Shown one piece after another: positions 1 to 4,540 of a stretch of 5,881 nucleotides of DNA. The position numbers and the translations under genes were made by a program. How positions within the stretch are numbered: the stretch's first letter is position 1; the number at the start of each line of letters is the position of its first letter. This DNA is from Spirochaetales bacterium (lineage in GTDB: Bacteria; Spirochaetota; Spirochaetia; SZUA-6; DRHE01). The notes under the pieces are model-generated. The model saw only the letters and a program-made list of their open reading frames with translations. It was not told where the DNA came from and searched no databases. The stretch is from assembly GCA_016930895.1 (NCBI GenBank), contig JAFGFV010000500.1, positions 1 through 5,881 on the forward strand, written 5' to 3'.

Positions 1-811
1 CGAGGCTGTACTCGCCGATCCTCTGGCCGGGCTGCAGCGGGATCACGGCGGTTCGCCGGTGCCCCTTCCACTCCTCGAAGATCCCCCGCTGCTCCCCGGG
101 GGCGGCTCCCTTCTCCAGACCCTCGAACAGGTAGAGCTTGCCCTCCCACTGGAAGCCCTGTCCGGGAGACAGGCCGCGCTCCTTTCCCTCGGGGTCGACG
201 AGGACCGCCCATGCCTGATCCGCGTACGAGCTCTGATAGATCCTGACCCGGTTGACCGTGAGCGGCTTGTTGACCTCGATGCGCTGCGCGGGAATCACCG
301 TGGCCCCGCCCCGGCTCACCCGGACCGTGGAGATCCAGTCCTTGGGCCTGCCGTCCTCGTACTGCTCGAAGGTGAAGGAGAGCACCCGCAGGGCGTAGTC
401 TCCGGGAAGGAGGATCTCCTGGCCCTCGGCCAGGTAGACCAGGGCCTCGCGGCGGCCGAGAACCGAGAACAGGGCCCCCACGATCAGCAGGAGGAGTCCC
501 AGGTGGATCAGGTCCGGGCCGTAACGCGGTTTGGCTTTCGCGCGGGCGCGGCGGGCCAGCCGGTCCACGGTGCACACCGAAAGGTTGACCAGAAACAACC
601 CCACGGGCACCAGGAACAGGACCGAGCGGAAGAAGTCGTCGAGCCTGAGACCGATGACCATCCGGGCGGGCAGGCGCGGATACCTGCCGAGGTAGAAGGC
701 CGGGTCCTGCTTCTGGGGAATCAGGGTCGCCAAAATCGACAGCGCGGCGATGATCAGGATCAGGACCACCGCCAGCTTCACGGAGCGCAGGAGCTTGTAG
801 AGGGTCGCCAA
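1..811 (-). CDS. resB: ResB/Ccs1-family cytochrome c biogenesis protein, N-terminal part
   Basis: ResB (Ccs1) is a membrane protein of system II cytochrome c maturation. With the haem-handling partner ResC/CcsA it delivers haem to apocytochromes on the outer face of the membrane. The 270 residues visible open with a ResB-type first helix (about residues 10-32, 'SVKLAVVLILIIAALSI' followed by an IPQ turn). A second helix spans about 62-81 and a third about 100-118, the latter with a His in 'LIHLGLLLL', where the family has a conserved His. Then follows a soluble beta-rich domain with the family signature 'IEVNKPLTVNRVRIYQSSY' (about 178-196). The frame is open to the window edge, so the C-terminal part and last helix are missing. 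I chose TTG at 811: it lies just before helix 1 and has AGGGGGG at 820-814. No ATG lies near helix 1, and the frame stays open further upstream, so the start is less certain than the family. The partner gene resC/ccsA may lie beyond the left edge. Confidence 0.9.
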   Translation of the reverse strand, partial: MATLYKLLRSVKLAVVLILIIAALSILATLIPQKQDPAFYLGRYPRLPARMVIGLRLDDFFRSVLFLVPVGLFLVNLSVCTVDRLARRARAKAKPRYGPDLIHLGLLLLIVGALFSVLGRREALVYLAEGQEILLPGDYALRVLSFTFEQYEDGRPKDWISTVRVSRGGATVIPAQRIEVNKPLTVNRVRIYQSSYADQAWAVLVDPEGKERGLSPGQGFQWEGKLYLFEGLEKGAAPGEQRGIFEEWKGHRRTAVIPLQPGQRIGEYSL

Positions 812-876
812 AGCCCCCCTAAGGTAGCACCCTCGTTCGTGCCAACGCAAGGCCCCGCGGCCTCGGGGGTGCCTGC

Positions 877-888
877 TCTGCGCGCAGA
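877..888. repeat. 12-bp perfect palindrome in divergent promoter region
   Basis: The sequence TCTGCGCGCAGA equals its own reverse complement. It lies between two divergent genes, about 47 bp upstream of the TATAAT box of the plus-strand gene and about 65 bp upstream of the resB start. This is a reasonable position for a dimeric regulator's operator. In GC-rich DNA, GCGC-centred palindromes arise easily by chance, so the regulatory role is only inferred. Confidence 0.3.
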
Positions 889-934
889 CGAGACACCGCG
901 CCAAAAAGAACTCGCGCTGCGGAGCTCTTTCCCG

Positions 935-940
935 TATAAT
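935..940 (+). promoter_or_regulatory. Perfect -10 box (TATAAT) for the phosphatidyltransferase gene
   Basis: TATAAT matches the sigma-70-type -10 consensus exactly and stands out in this GC-rich region. At a 16-19 nt spacer no good -35 hexamer is visible (TCGCGC at 912-917 with a 17-nt spacer is poor). The base triplet before it is CCG, so it is not an extended -10. Transcription would begin near 947, giving a leader of about 28 nt before the ATG at 975. The box overlaps an in-frame ATG at 939, which argues against that upstream start. Confidence 0.65.
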
Positions 941-962
941 GGAGCGCGATGCTGCTTTACAC

Positions 963-966
963 GGAG
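963..966 (+). promoter_or_regulatory. Ribosome-binding site GGAG deciding the ATG 975 start
   Basis: GGAG lies 8 nt before the ATG at 975, an ideal spacing. Together with the TATAAT at 935-940, which overlaps the alternative in-frame ATG at 939, it fixes the start of the phosphatidyltransferase at 975. Confidence 0.7.
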
Positions 967-974
967 TGCAAGCC

Positions 975-1538
975 ATGACCAGGTCCGAGATCCTGACCGT
1001 GCCCAACGGGCTGTCCGCGTCCCGAATCATCCTGCTGCCGGTTCTGTACGTGTTCGCCATTCGAGGGATGGAGCTGGCCTTCGTGATCGCCTACGCCGTG
1101 GTCGGCGCGACGGATTACTTTGACGGGCTGATCGCGAGGAGATTCAACCAGCGGACTACCTTCGGGAAAGCCCTGGACTCCATCGCCGACCTCCCCTTCT
1201 ACGTGTCCTCGGCCTATTTCCTGGCCCGGCTGTATCCGGAGTACCTGCGGCCCAACCGTTTCCTGCTGATCGTGTTCTTCGCTCTGCTGGCCGCCTCCTT
1301 CGTGGTGTCCGCCATCAAGTGCAAGAAACCCATCATGATGCACACCTTCCTGCTGAAGTTGAACGGCGTGCTGGTGTACTTTTGCGTCATCTTCTCGTAT
1401 TTCTTCGACACCACCCTGTTCGTGGCGGGCATCCTGTTCATCTACTACGTGGGTTTCGTCGAGGAGATCCTGATCTTCATCAAGCACGGCGAGGTGGACC
1501 CGGACACGCCGACCATCTACTGCCTGCCGAAGAAATGA
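975..1538 (+). CDS. CDP-alcohol phosphatidyltransferase family protein
   Basis: This 187-residue integral membrane enzyme transfers a phosphatidyl or phospho-alcohol group from a CDP-activated substrate to an alcohol during phospholipid synthesis. The full family signature is intact: D47-x2-D50-G51-x2-A54-R55-x8-G64-x3-D68-x3-D72, whose acidic residues bind the metal and CDP moiety. Hydrophobic segments lie at about 18-43, 72-86, 97-115, 128-143 and 147-168, fitting the usual six-helix fold. The N-terminus 'LTVPNGLSASRIILLPV' resembles PgsA-type starts. After the signature, however, it reads DSIADLPFYV rather than the DPVADK of PgsA, so the acceptor alcohol (glycerol phosphate, serine, inositol phosphate or other) cannot be assigned. 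The C-terminal tail is acidic and polar. An in-frame ATG at 939 was rejected because it overlaps a TATAAT box. The stop TGA (1536-1538) overlaps an ATG (1535) that begins a chain of very short ORFs leading to the next gene. Confidence 0.92.
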   Translation: MTRSEILTVPNGLSASRIILLPVLYVFAIRGMELAFVIAYAVVGATDYFDGLIARRFNQRTTFGKALDSIADLPFYVSSAYFLARLYPEYLRPNRFLLIVFFALLAASFVVSAIKCKKPIMMHTFLLKLNGVLVYFCVIFSYFFDTTLFVAGILFIYYVGFVEEILIFIKHGEVDPDTPTIYCLPKK

Positions 1539-1573
1539 TCGCCCTGCGCCGGCGGGCTGGAGCCGAACGATGA
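1535..1573 (+). other. Mini-ORF 1 of the reinitiation chain (12 codons)
   Basis: The ATG at 1535 overlaps the phosphatidyltransferase stop as ATGA. The frame encodes MIALRRRAGAER and stops at TGA 1571-1573, which itself overlaps the next ATG (1570). Only a weak GAAG precedes its ATG, so translation would depend on ribosomes terminating on the upstream gene. No function is claimed for the peptide. It could equally be a by-product of junction sequence, but it is the first link in an unbroken chain. Confidence 0.4.
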
Positions 1574-1593
1574 GCCCTGGGAAGCAGCCATGA
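1570..1593 (+). other. Mini-ORF 2 of the reinitiation chain (7 codons)
   Basis: The ATG at 1570 lies 7 nt after GGAG (1559-1562) and overlaps the stop of the preceding mini-ORF as ATGA. It encodes MSPGKQP and ends at TGA 1591-1593, overlapping the next ATG at 1590. Its 20-nt span matches the following repeat units at 14 of 20 positions, so it looks like an older, diverged copy of the same unit. The Pro codon before the stop is shared with the next two mini-ORFs. Confidence 0.4.
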
Positions 1594-1613
1594 CCCGAGG
1601 CGCGCAGCCATGA
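1590..1613 (+). other. Mini-ORF 3 of the reinitiation chain (7 codons)
   Basis: The ATG at 1590 has GGGA (1579-1582) 7 nt upstream and overlaps the previous stop as ATGA. It encodes MTRGAQP and ends at TGA 1611-1613, overlapping the ATG at 1610. Inside it, GAGG at 1597-1600 serves as a possible ribosome site for that next ATG. Confidence 0.45.
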
Positions 1614-1633
1614 CCCGAGGCACGCAGCCGTGA
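1610..1633 (+). other. Mini-ORF 4 of the reinitiation chain (7 codons)
   Basis: The ATG at 1610 lies 9 nt after GAGG (1597-1600). It encodes MTRGTQP, one residue different from mini-ORF 3, and ends at TGA 1631-1633. That stop overlaps the GTG start (1630) of the 84-residue gene as GTGA. Its own GAGG (1617-1620) is 9 nt before that GTG. Confidence 0.45.
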
Positions 1634-1884
1634 GCGCGGCCAGGCCCACCGTCAGCTCGAGCCTGCTCGAGGCGATGGCCGACTACTCCGTCAAGATCCG
1701 CAGGATCGTCACCCACGATCCGGGAAACAAGGTCGAGCTCGCCTGCCTGTACGCCGGCATCAGCGGGATCAAGGAGTGCATGACCGCGCTGCGAAACAAC
1801 GGCTTCGTCTCCGACGCGGAGAACCGGCGGCTCGAGGAGGCCCTGGAGGAGCTCTACGCTCTCTGCAGCCCATCGCCGCCCTGA
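1630..1884 (+). CDS. Small hypothetical protein, 84 residues
   Basis: I do not recognise this protein. It starts at GTG 1630 with GAGG 9 nt upstream, and its start overlaps the stop of the preceding mini-ORF. The product looks soluble and mostly helical: a Ser-rich start, a stretch at about 11-30 mixing Lys/Arg with hydrophobics, a central 'NKVELACLYAGISGIKEC' (33-50), then a charged, possibly coiled amphipathic helix at about 60-78 rich in Glu and Leu, and a PSPP end. Three Cys (39, 50, 79) are present but form no clear metal motif. There is no signal peptide or membrane segment. An ATG at 1675 (residue 16), with GAGG only about 2 nt away, is a less likely start. It lies between a phospholipid-synthesis gene and the fakA operon in the same orientation, so a role in lipid metabolism is possible but unproven. 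The frame has good codon-position GC bias and a sensible amino-acid mix, which supports it as real. Confidence 0.65.
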   Translation: MSAARPTVSSSLLEAMADYSVKIRRIVTHDPGNKVELACLYAGISGIKECMTALRNNGFVSDAENRRLEEALEELYALCSPSPP

Positions 1885-1924
1885 GCGGACGGAGGCGTCC
1901 GGGCCCGGGGCCCGAAAATCGACT

Positions 1925-1935
1925 ACACGCCGTGT
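1925..1935. repeat. 11-bp inverted repeat in the -35 region of fakA
   Basis: ACACG-C-CGTGT is a perfect dyad centred on 1930. It lies where the -35 element of the fakA promoter would be (17-nt spacer puts that hexamer at 1924-1929). A regulator bound here would block polymerase, so it is a candidate operator. Short dyads also occur by chance, so confidence is low. Confidence 0.3.
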
Positions 1936-1946
1936 GGATTTCGGGT

Positions 1947-1952
1947 TACAGT
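1947..1952 (+). promoter_or_regulatory. Candidate -10 box (TACAGT) for leaderless fakA transcript
   Basis: TACAGT fits the TAnnnT form of a -10 element and ends 6 nt before the fakA ATG at 1959. Transcription would then start at or next to the A of the ATG. No Shine-Dalgarno sequence is present before this ATG (the preceding bases are GTAGCGTC). Both facts fit a leaderless mRNA. The -35 candidate (TACACG, 1924-1929) matches the consensus poorly. fakA could also be read through from the upstream genes. Confidence 0.5.
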
Positions 1953-1958
1953 AGCGTC

Positions 1959-3650
1959 ATGGCGCTCGTGGGGTCCCGAGAAATCCGCGAGATGCTGGCG
2001 GTGGCCACGGGATGCCTCGAGGCCAAGGCCAGTCAAATCGACGCCCTGAACGTGTTCCCGATCCCCGACGGGGACACGGGAACCAACATGCTTCTGACCA
2101 TGCGTTCGGCGCTCCGCGCCGTGCGCGCCGCCGAGGATCAGGGGTTCGCGGCGGCAGTCGAGGCCGCCGGGCGGGGCGCCCTGCTGGGGGCGCGCGGCAA
2201 CAGCGGGGTCATCCTTTCGCAGTTTCTGGTGGGCATGTCCCAGGAGCTGAGCGGCGGGACCGCTATCGGCTGCGCGGAGCTGGGCCGGGCCTTCCGCCGG
2301 GGCAGCGATCTGGCCTACCAGGCAGTGAGCGAGCCGGTGGAAGGCACCATGCTCACCGTAATGCGGGAGGCCTCGGAGGCGACCCGCGCCTTCGAGGAGT
2401 CCGGTCAGCTGGCGATCTGCCTCGAGGCGGCCCTGCGCGCCGCTGGGGAAGCCCTGGCCAGGACCCCGGAGCTGCTGCCGGTGCTTCGCGCCGCCGGGGT
2501 CGTGGACGCCGGCGGTCAGGGCTTGTACACCCTGCTGGAAGGGGCGTTGCTCTACGCGCGGGGCCAGCGGGAGGCCGTATCGGAGGATCGCCTCCGGCTG
2601 GTTCCGGCGCGGATTCCAGCGGGGCGCCCGGGCGCGGAGGCCCCAACGGAGGCTCCGGCGGAGGCTGCCGGAGGAGGGGCGGGGGCGCCGTCCTTCGGCT
2701 ACTGCGTCGAGTTCGTTCTGGACCACGGGAACCGCAGCACGGACCAGGTGACCCGGCTGCTCGCGGCTCAGGGGAGCTCGCTGGTAGTGGCAGGGGCGCG
2801 GGCTGCGGCGAGCGGAGCCCAGAGTGGGCGCCACTCTCTCGAGGCTGATATCCCGGTCAGGGTGCACATCCACTGCGGCGATCCCGAGGAGCTGATCCGC
2901 CAGGCCCGGACCCTGGGCGGCGTCGAGCAGGTCCAGATCCGGGACATGACTCGACAGCACGCGGAGTACCAGCGCCGGCGCGCGACTCCCGGGGACGGCT
3001 CGGCTCCCCAAGCCGTGGCCGTGGTTCCAGGGGCGGGCCTGGCGAAAGTGTTCCTGAGCCTTGGGGCTTCCGTGGTCGTGGTATCCTCTCGAAGCCCGAG
3101 CGCGGAAGAGCTGCTGGACGCGGTGGAGTCGGCCCCGGTCGCGGAGGTGGTGCTCCTGCCGAACCACAAGAACATCGTGCCCGTGGCCGAGCAGGCCCGG
3201 AAGCTGAGCTCGAGGCGGGTCATCGTGGTTCCCACCGTTACGGTGCCGCAGGGGGTCGCCGCCATGGTCGCCTTCGCCGGCGAATCCGGCTTGGAACTCA
3301 CCAGCCGGCGCATGCTCGAGGCGCTGGCGGAGGTCTACTCCATCGAGGTCTGCCGGGCCGTGCGCAGCACGCGCCTGAACGGTGTCAGGGTCGCGAAGAA
3401 CCAGTTCACGGGCTACCTGGATGGAGAGCTGGTCGTCGCCCGCCCCTCCGCGGAGCAGGCAGTCCGGGCCTCCCTCGAGCGTCTTGCCCCGGCAGACGAA
3501 GCGATCGTCACTCTGTACCACGGAGCCGACGTTCCGGGGGAGCGCGCCCGGGAGCTCGCTTCTGTGCTGCGCAGGGACCTTCCCGGGGTGAGCGTTGAGG
3601 TCCTCTCCGGCGGGCAAGCGCTCTACGACTACCTGGTCGGAGTGGAATAG
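1959..3650 (+). CDS. fakA: Fatty acid kinase FakA (DAK2-domain / YloV family)
   Basis: FakA phosphorylates the carboxyl group of a fatty acid held by FakB, using ATP, to give acyl phosphate. The 563-residue product matches the usual 540-560 residues. Residues about 8-203 are the DAK2 (DhaL-like) kinase domain, with the ATP/metal loop PDGDTGTNM (36-44), GARGNSGVILSQF (77-89) and VVDAGGQGLY (181-190). A Pro/Ala/Gly-rich linker (about 217-245) leads to the middle domain (about 247-335), which keeps a Cys at 249, HIH at 303-305 and RQH at 332-334, candidate metal ligands in this family. The C-terminal YloV/DegV-like domain (about 352-563) includes 'LPNHKNIVPVAEQA' (400-413) and 'VVPTVTVPQGVAAM' (423-436). 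I chose ATG 1959 because it sits just before the conserved start of the DAK2 domain and next to a TACAGT box. GTG 1932 in the same frame is possible but has no ribosome site. It is followed after 11 nt by its partner gene. Confidence 0.93.
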   Translation: MALVGSREIREMLAVATGCLEAKASQIDALNVFPIPDGDTGTNMLLTMRSALRAVRAAEDQGFAAAVEAAGRGALLGARGNSGVILSQFLVGMSQELSGGTAIGCAELGRAFRRGSDLAYQAVSEPVEGTMLTVMREASEATRAFEESGQLAICLEAALRAAGEALARTPELLPVLRAAGVVDAGGQGLYTLLEGALLYARGQREAVSEDRLRLVPARIPAGRPGAEAPTEAPAEAAGGGAGAPSFGYCVEFVLDHGNRSTDQVTRLLAAQGSSLVVAGARAAASGAQSGRHSLEADIPVRVHIHCGDPEELIRQARTLGGVEQVQIRDMTRQHAEYQRRRATPGDGSAPQAVAVVPGAGLAKVFLSLGASVVVVSSRSPSAEELLDAVESAPVAEVVLLPNHKNIVPVAEQARKLSSRRVIVVPTVTVPQGVAAMVAFAGESGLELTSRRMLEALAEVYSIEVCRAVRSTRLNGVRVAKNQFTGYLDGELVVARPSAEQAVRASLERLAPADEAIVTLYHGADVPGERARELASVLRRDLPGVSVEVLSGGQALYDYLVGVE

Positions 3651-3656
3651 GAGGGG
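3650..3656 (+). promoter_or_regulatory. Strong ribosome-binding site of the fakB gene
   Basis: GGAGGGG begins at the last base of the fakA stop codon and lies 5 nt (7 nt counting from the GGAGG core) before the ATG at 3662. It is the clearest Shine-Dalgarno in the window and contrasts with its absence before fakA. Confidence 0.8.
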
Positions 3657-3661
3657 CGTGC

Positions 3662-4540
3662 ATGGTCAGGGTCGTGACGGACAGCGTCGCCGACCTGCCT
3701 TCCCGGGTGGCGGCGGAGCTCGGGATCACCGTGGTCCCGCTCATCGTGCGTTTCGGCACCGAGGAGTACCGCGACGGGGTGGACCTGAGCACCGAAGAGT
3801 TCTACGAGAAGCTTGCCGGCAGCAGCGACTTCCCGGTGACCGCCACCCCGTCGCCTCAGGATTTCGCCCAAGCCTACGACCGCCTGGCGGAACAAGCCGA
3901 CGGGGTCCTGGCGGTCATGCTCACCTCCAGACTGAGCGGGACCTACCAGGTGGCCCTCAAGGGCCGGGAGCTCATGAAACGCCGCTGCCGGGTCGAGGTC
4001 CTGGACTCGCGCCTGGCCACCATGGCGCAGGGCTTCGTGGCCATGAAGGCCGCGGAGGCCGCCCGGGACGGGGCCTCCCTGGAGGAGGCCCTGGCGGTGG
4101 CCCGCCGGGAGATGCCACGCTCGGACATGCTTTGCTGTTTCGACACCCTGGAGTACCTGCGCCGGGGAGGGCGGATCGGGGCGGCCCAGGCCTTCCTGGG
4201 ATCGATGCTCAGGATCCACCCCATGATCGCGCTGCGGGACGGGGTGGTGATGCCGGCGGGCAGGACCCGCTCGCGGGCCAAGGCGGTGGACCGCCTCTAT
4301 GAGTACGTCGCGGGCTACGAGCGCATCGACGAGCTGGCGGTCGAGCACACCGCCTGCCCGGAGGAGGCGGAGGCGTTCATCGAACGGCTTTCTGCTCTCT
4401 ACCCCCGGGAGCGGATCTACAGCTCCAAGATGACCCCGGTCATCGGTGCACACACCGGCCCCGGGCTCCTGCTGGTCGCGGTGCTTGGCGACAGGCGGAC
4501 GGAAGGAGCCGGCGGCGGGGAAGGAGCCGGTCGGGGATGA
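3662..4540 (+). CDS. fakB: DegV-family fatty-acid-binding protein (FakB)
   Basis: FakB proteins carry a fatty acid, present its carboxylate to FakA and release the acyl phosphate to membrane acyltransferases. The 292-residue product has the usual DegV length and signatures: VTDSVADLP (5-13), the ligand-region segment FPVTATPSP (57-65), SRLSGTYQ (89-96), VLDSR (113-117), LEYLRRGGRIG (163-173) and IGAHTGPG (261-268), whose His lies near the carboxylate in known family members. Two deviations are visible: the usual Thr-Ser pair of the TSxPSP-like motif reads Thr60-Ala61, and the common 'IKP' after GGRI reads IHP (185-187). The last 13 residues are a Gly/Glu/Arg tail created by an 18-bp duplication (4501-4536) and are probably disordered. 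No signal peptide or membrane segment is seen, so it acts in the cytoplasm. Its position directly after fakA and overlapping plsY makes the FakB role more likely than an unspecific DegV label. Confidence 0.9.
   Translation: MVRVVTDSVADLPSRVAAELGITVVPLIVRFGTEEYRDGVDLSTEEFYEKLAGSSDFPVTATPSPQDFAQAYDRLAEQADGVLAVMLTSRLSGTYQVALKGRELMKRRCRVEVLDSRLATMAQGFVAMKAAEAARDGASLEEALAVARREMPRSDMLCCFDTLEYLRRGGRIGAAQAFLGSMLRIHPMIALRDGVVMPAGRTRSRAKAVDRLYEYVAGYERIDELAVEHTACPEEAEAFIERLSALYPRERIYSSKMTPVIGAHTGPGLLLVAVLGDRRTEGAGGGEGAGRG
4501..4536 (+). repeat. 18-bp tandem duplication containing the plsY ribosome site
   Basis: GGAAGGAGCCGG occurs at 4501-4512 and again at 4519-4530, in an 18-bp tandem unit of which 15 positions match. 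The second copy places AAGGAG (4521-4526) 10 nt before the plsY ATG at 4537, and GGGG directly precedes the ATG. Because 18 is a multiple of three, the duplication adds six residues (EGAGGG then EGAGRG) to the end of FakB without a frameshift. Confidence 0.8.

Larger units (their letters stand above)
812..974. other. Divergent intergenic region between resB and the phosphatidyltransferase gene
   Basis: This 163-base non-coding stretch must hold the promoters of both divergent genes. On the plus strand it has a perfect -10 hexamer (935-940) preceded by a short A-rich tract (902-910). On the minus strand only weak elements are visible: TTGCGT (850-845), an 18-nt gap and TACCTT (826-821). That arrangement would put the transcript start about 3 nt before the TTG start of resB and so exclude its G-rich ribosome site, making it doubtful. 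A 12-bp perfect palindrome (877-888) lies in the middle. I see no RNA gene or riboswitch-like structure. Confidence 0.6.
1570..1634 (+). repeat. Tandem 20-bp repeat carrying a start codon and ribosome site
   Basis: The unit ATGACCCGAGGCGCGCAGCC occupies 1590-1609 and recurs at 1610-1629 with one substitution (G to A). A diverged copy (14/20) precedes it at 1570-1589, and the first bases of a further copy, as GTGAG, open the next gene at 1630. The matching GCAGCC before each start shows the repeat also covers the -6 to -1 bases. A unit of 20 nt starting ATGA, with no in-frame stop inside, forces every copy to be a 7-codon ORF overlapping the next start by 4 nt. Gain or loss of units therefore keeps the stop/start junction to the downstream gene intact. 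Confidence 0.9.

Noticed and set aside
851..870. Small GC inverted repeat (AGGCC CCGC GGCCT) in the divergent region
   Set aside because: A 5-bp stem with no T-run and no gene end nearby, so chance is the simplest explanation.
939..974. Twelve-residue N-terminal extension of the phosphatidyltransferase from ATG 939
   Set aside because: The ATG overlaps the TATAAT box, so it would lie upstream of the predicted transcript start. ATG 975 has a GGAG at 8 nt and fits the family N-terminus.
59..1123. 354-codon plus-strand frame opposite resB
   Set aside because: The minus strand encodes a protein with intact ResB motifs. The plus frame gives a compositionally biased product and runs into the phosphatidyltransferase gene in another frame.
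1584..1634. CRISPR-like or transposon-end repeat
   Set aside because: The units are directly adjacent with no spacers, only 20 bp long, and aligned with start codons. There is no inverted terminal repeat or transposase.
1894..1920. GC-rich inverted sequence (CGGGC CCGGG GCCCG) as a terminator before fakA
   Set aside because: The stem is only 5 bp and is followed by AAAA rather than T on the plus strand, and by no T-run on the minus strand.
1776..1958. Upstream extension of the fakA frame from 1776
   Set aside because: It overlaps the 84-residue gene in another frame, has Arg/Gly/Pro-rich shadow composition, and precedes the conserved start of the DAK2 domain.
1923..3617. Long open frame of about 564 codons on the minus strand opposite fakA
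   Set aside because: It lies fully antisense to a gene with clear FakA motifs. The translation is Arg/Gly/His/Pro-rich without domains, as expected for an antisense shadow in high-GC DNA.
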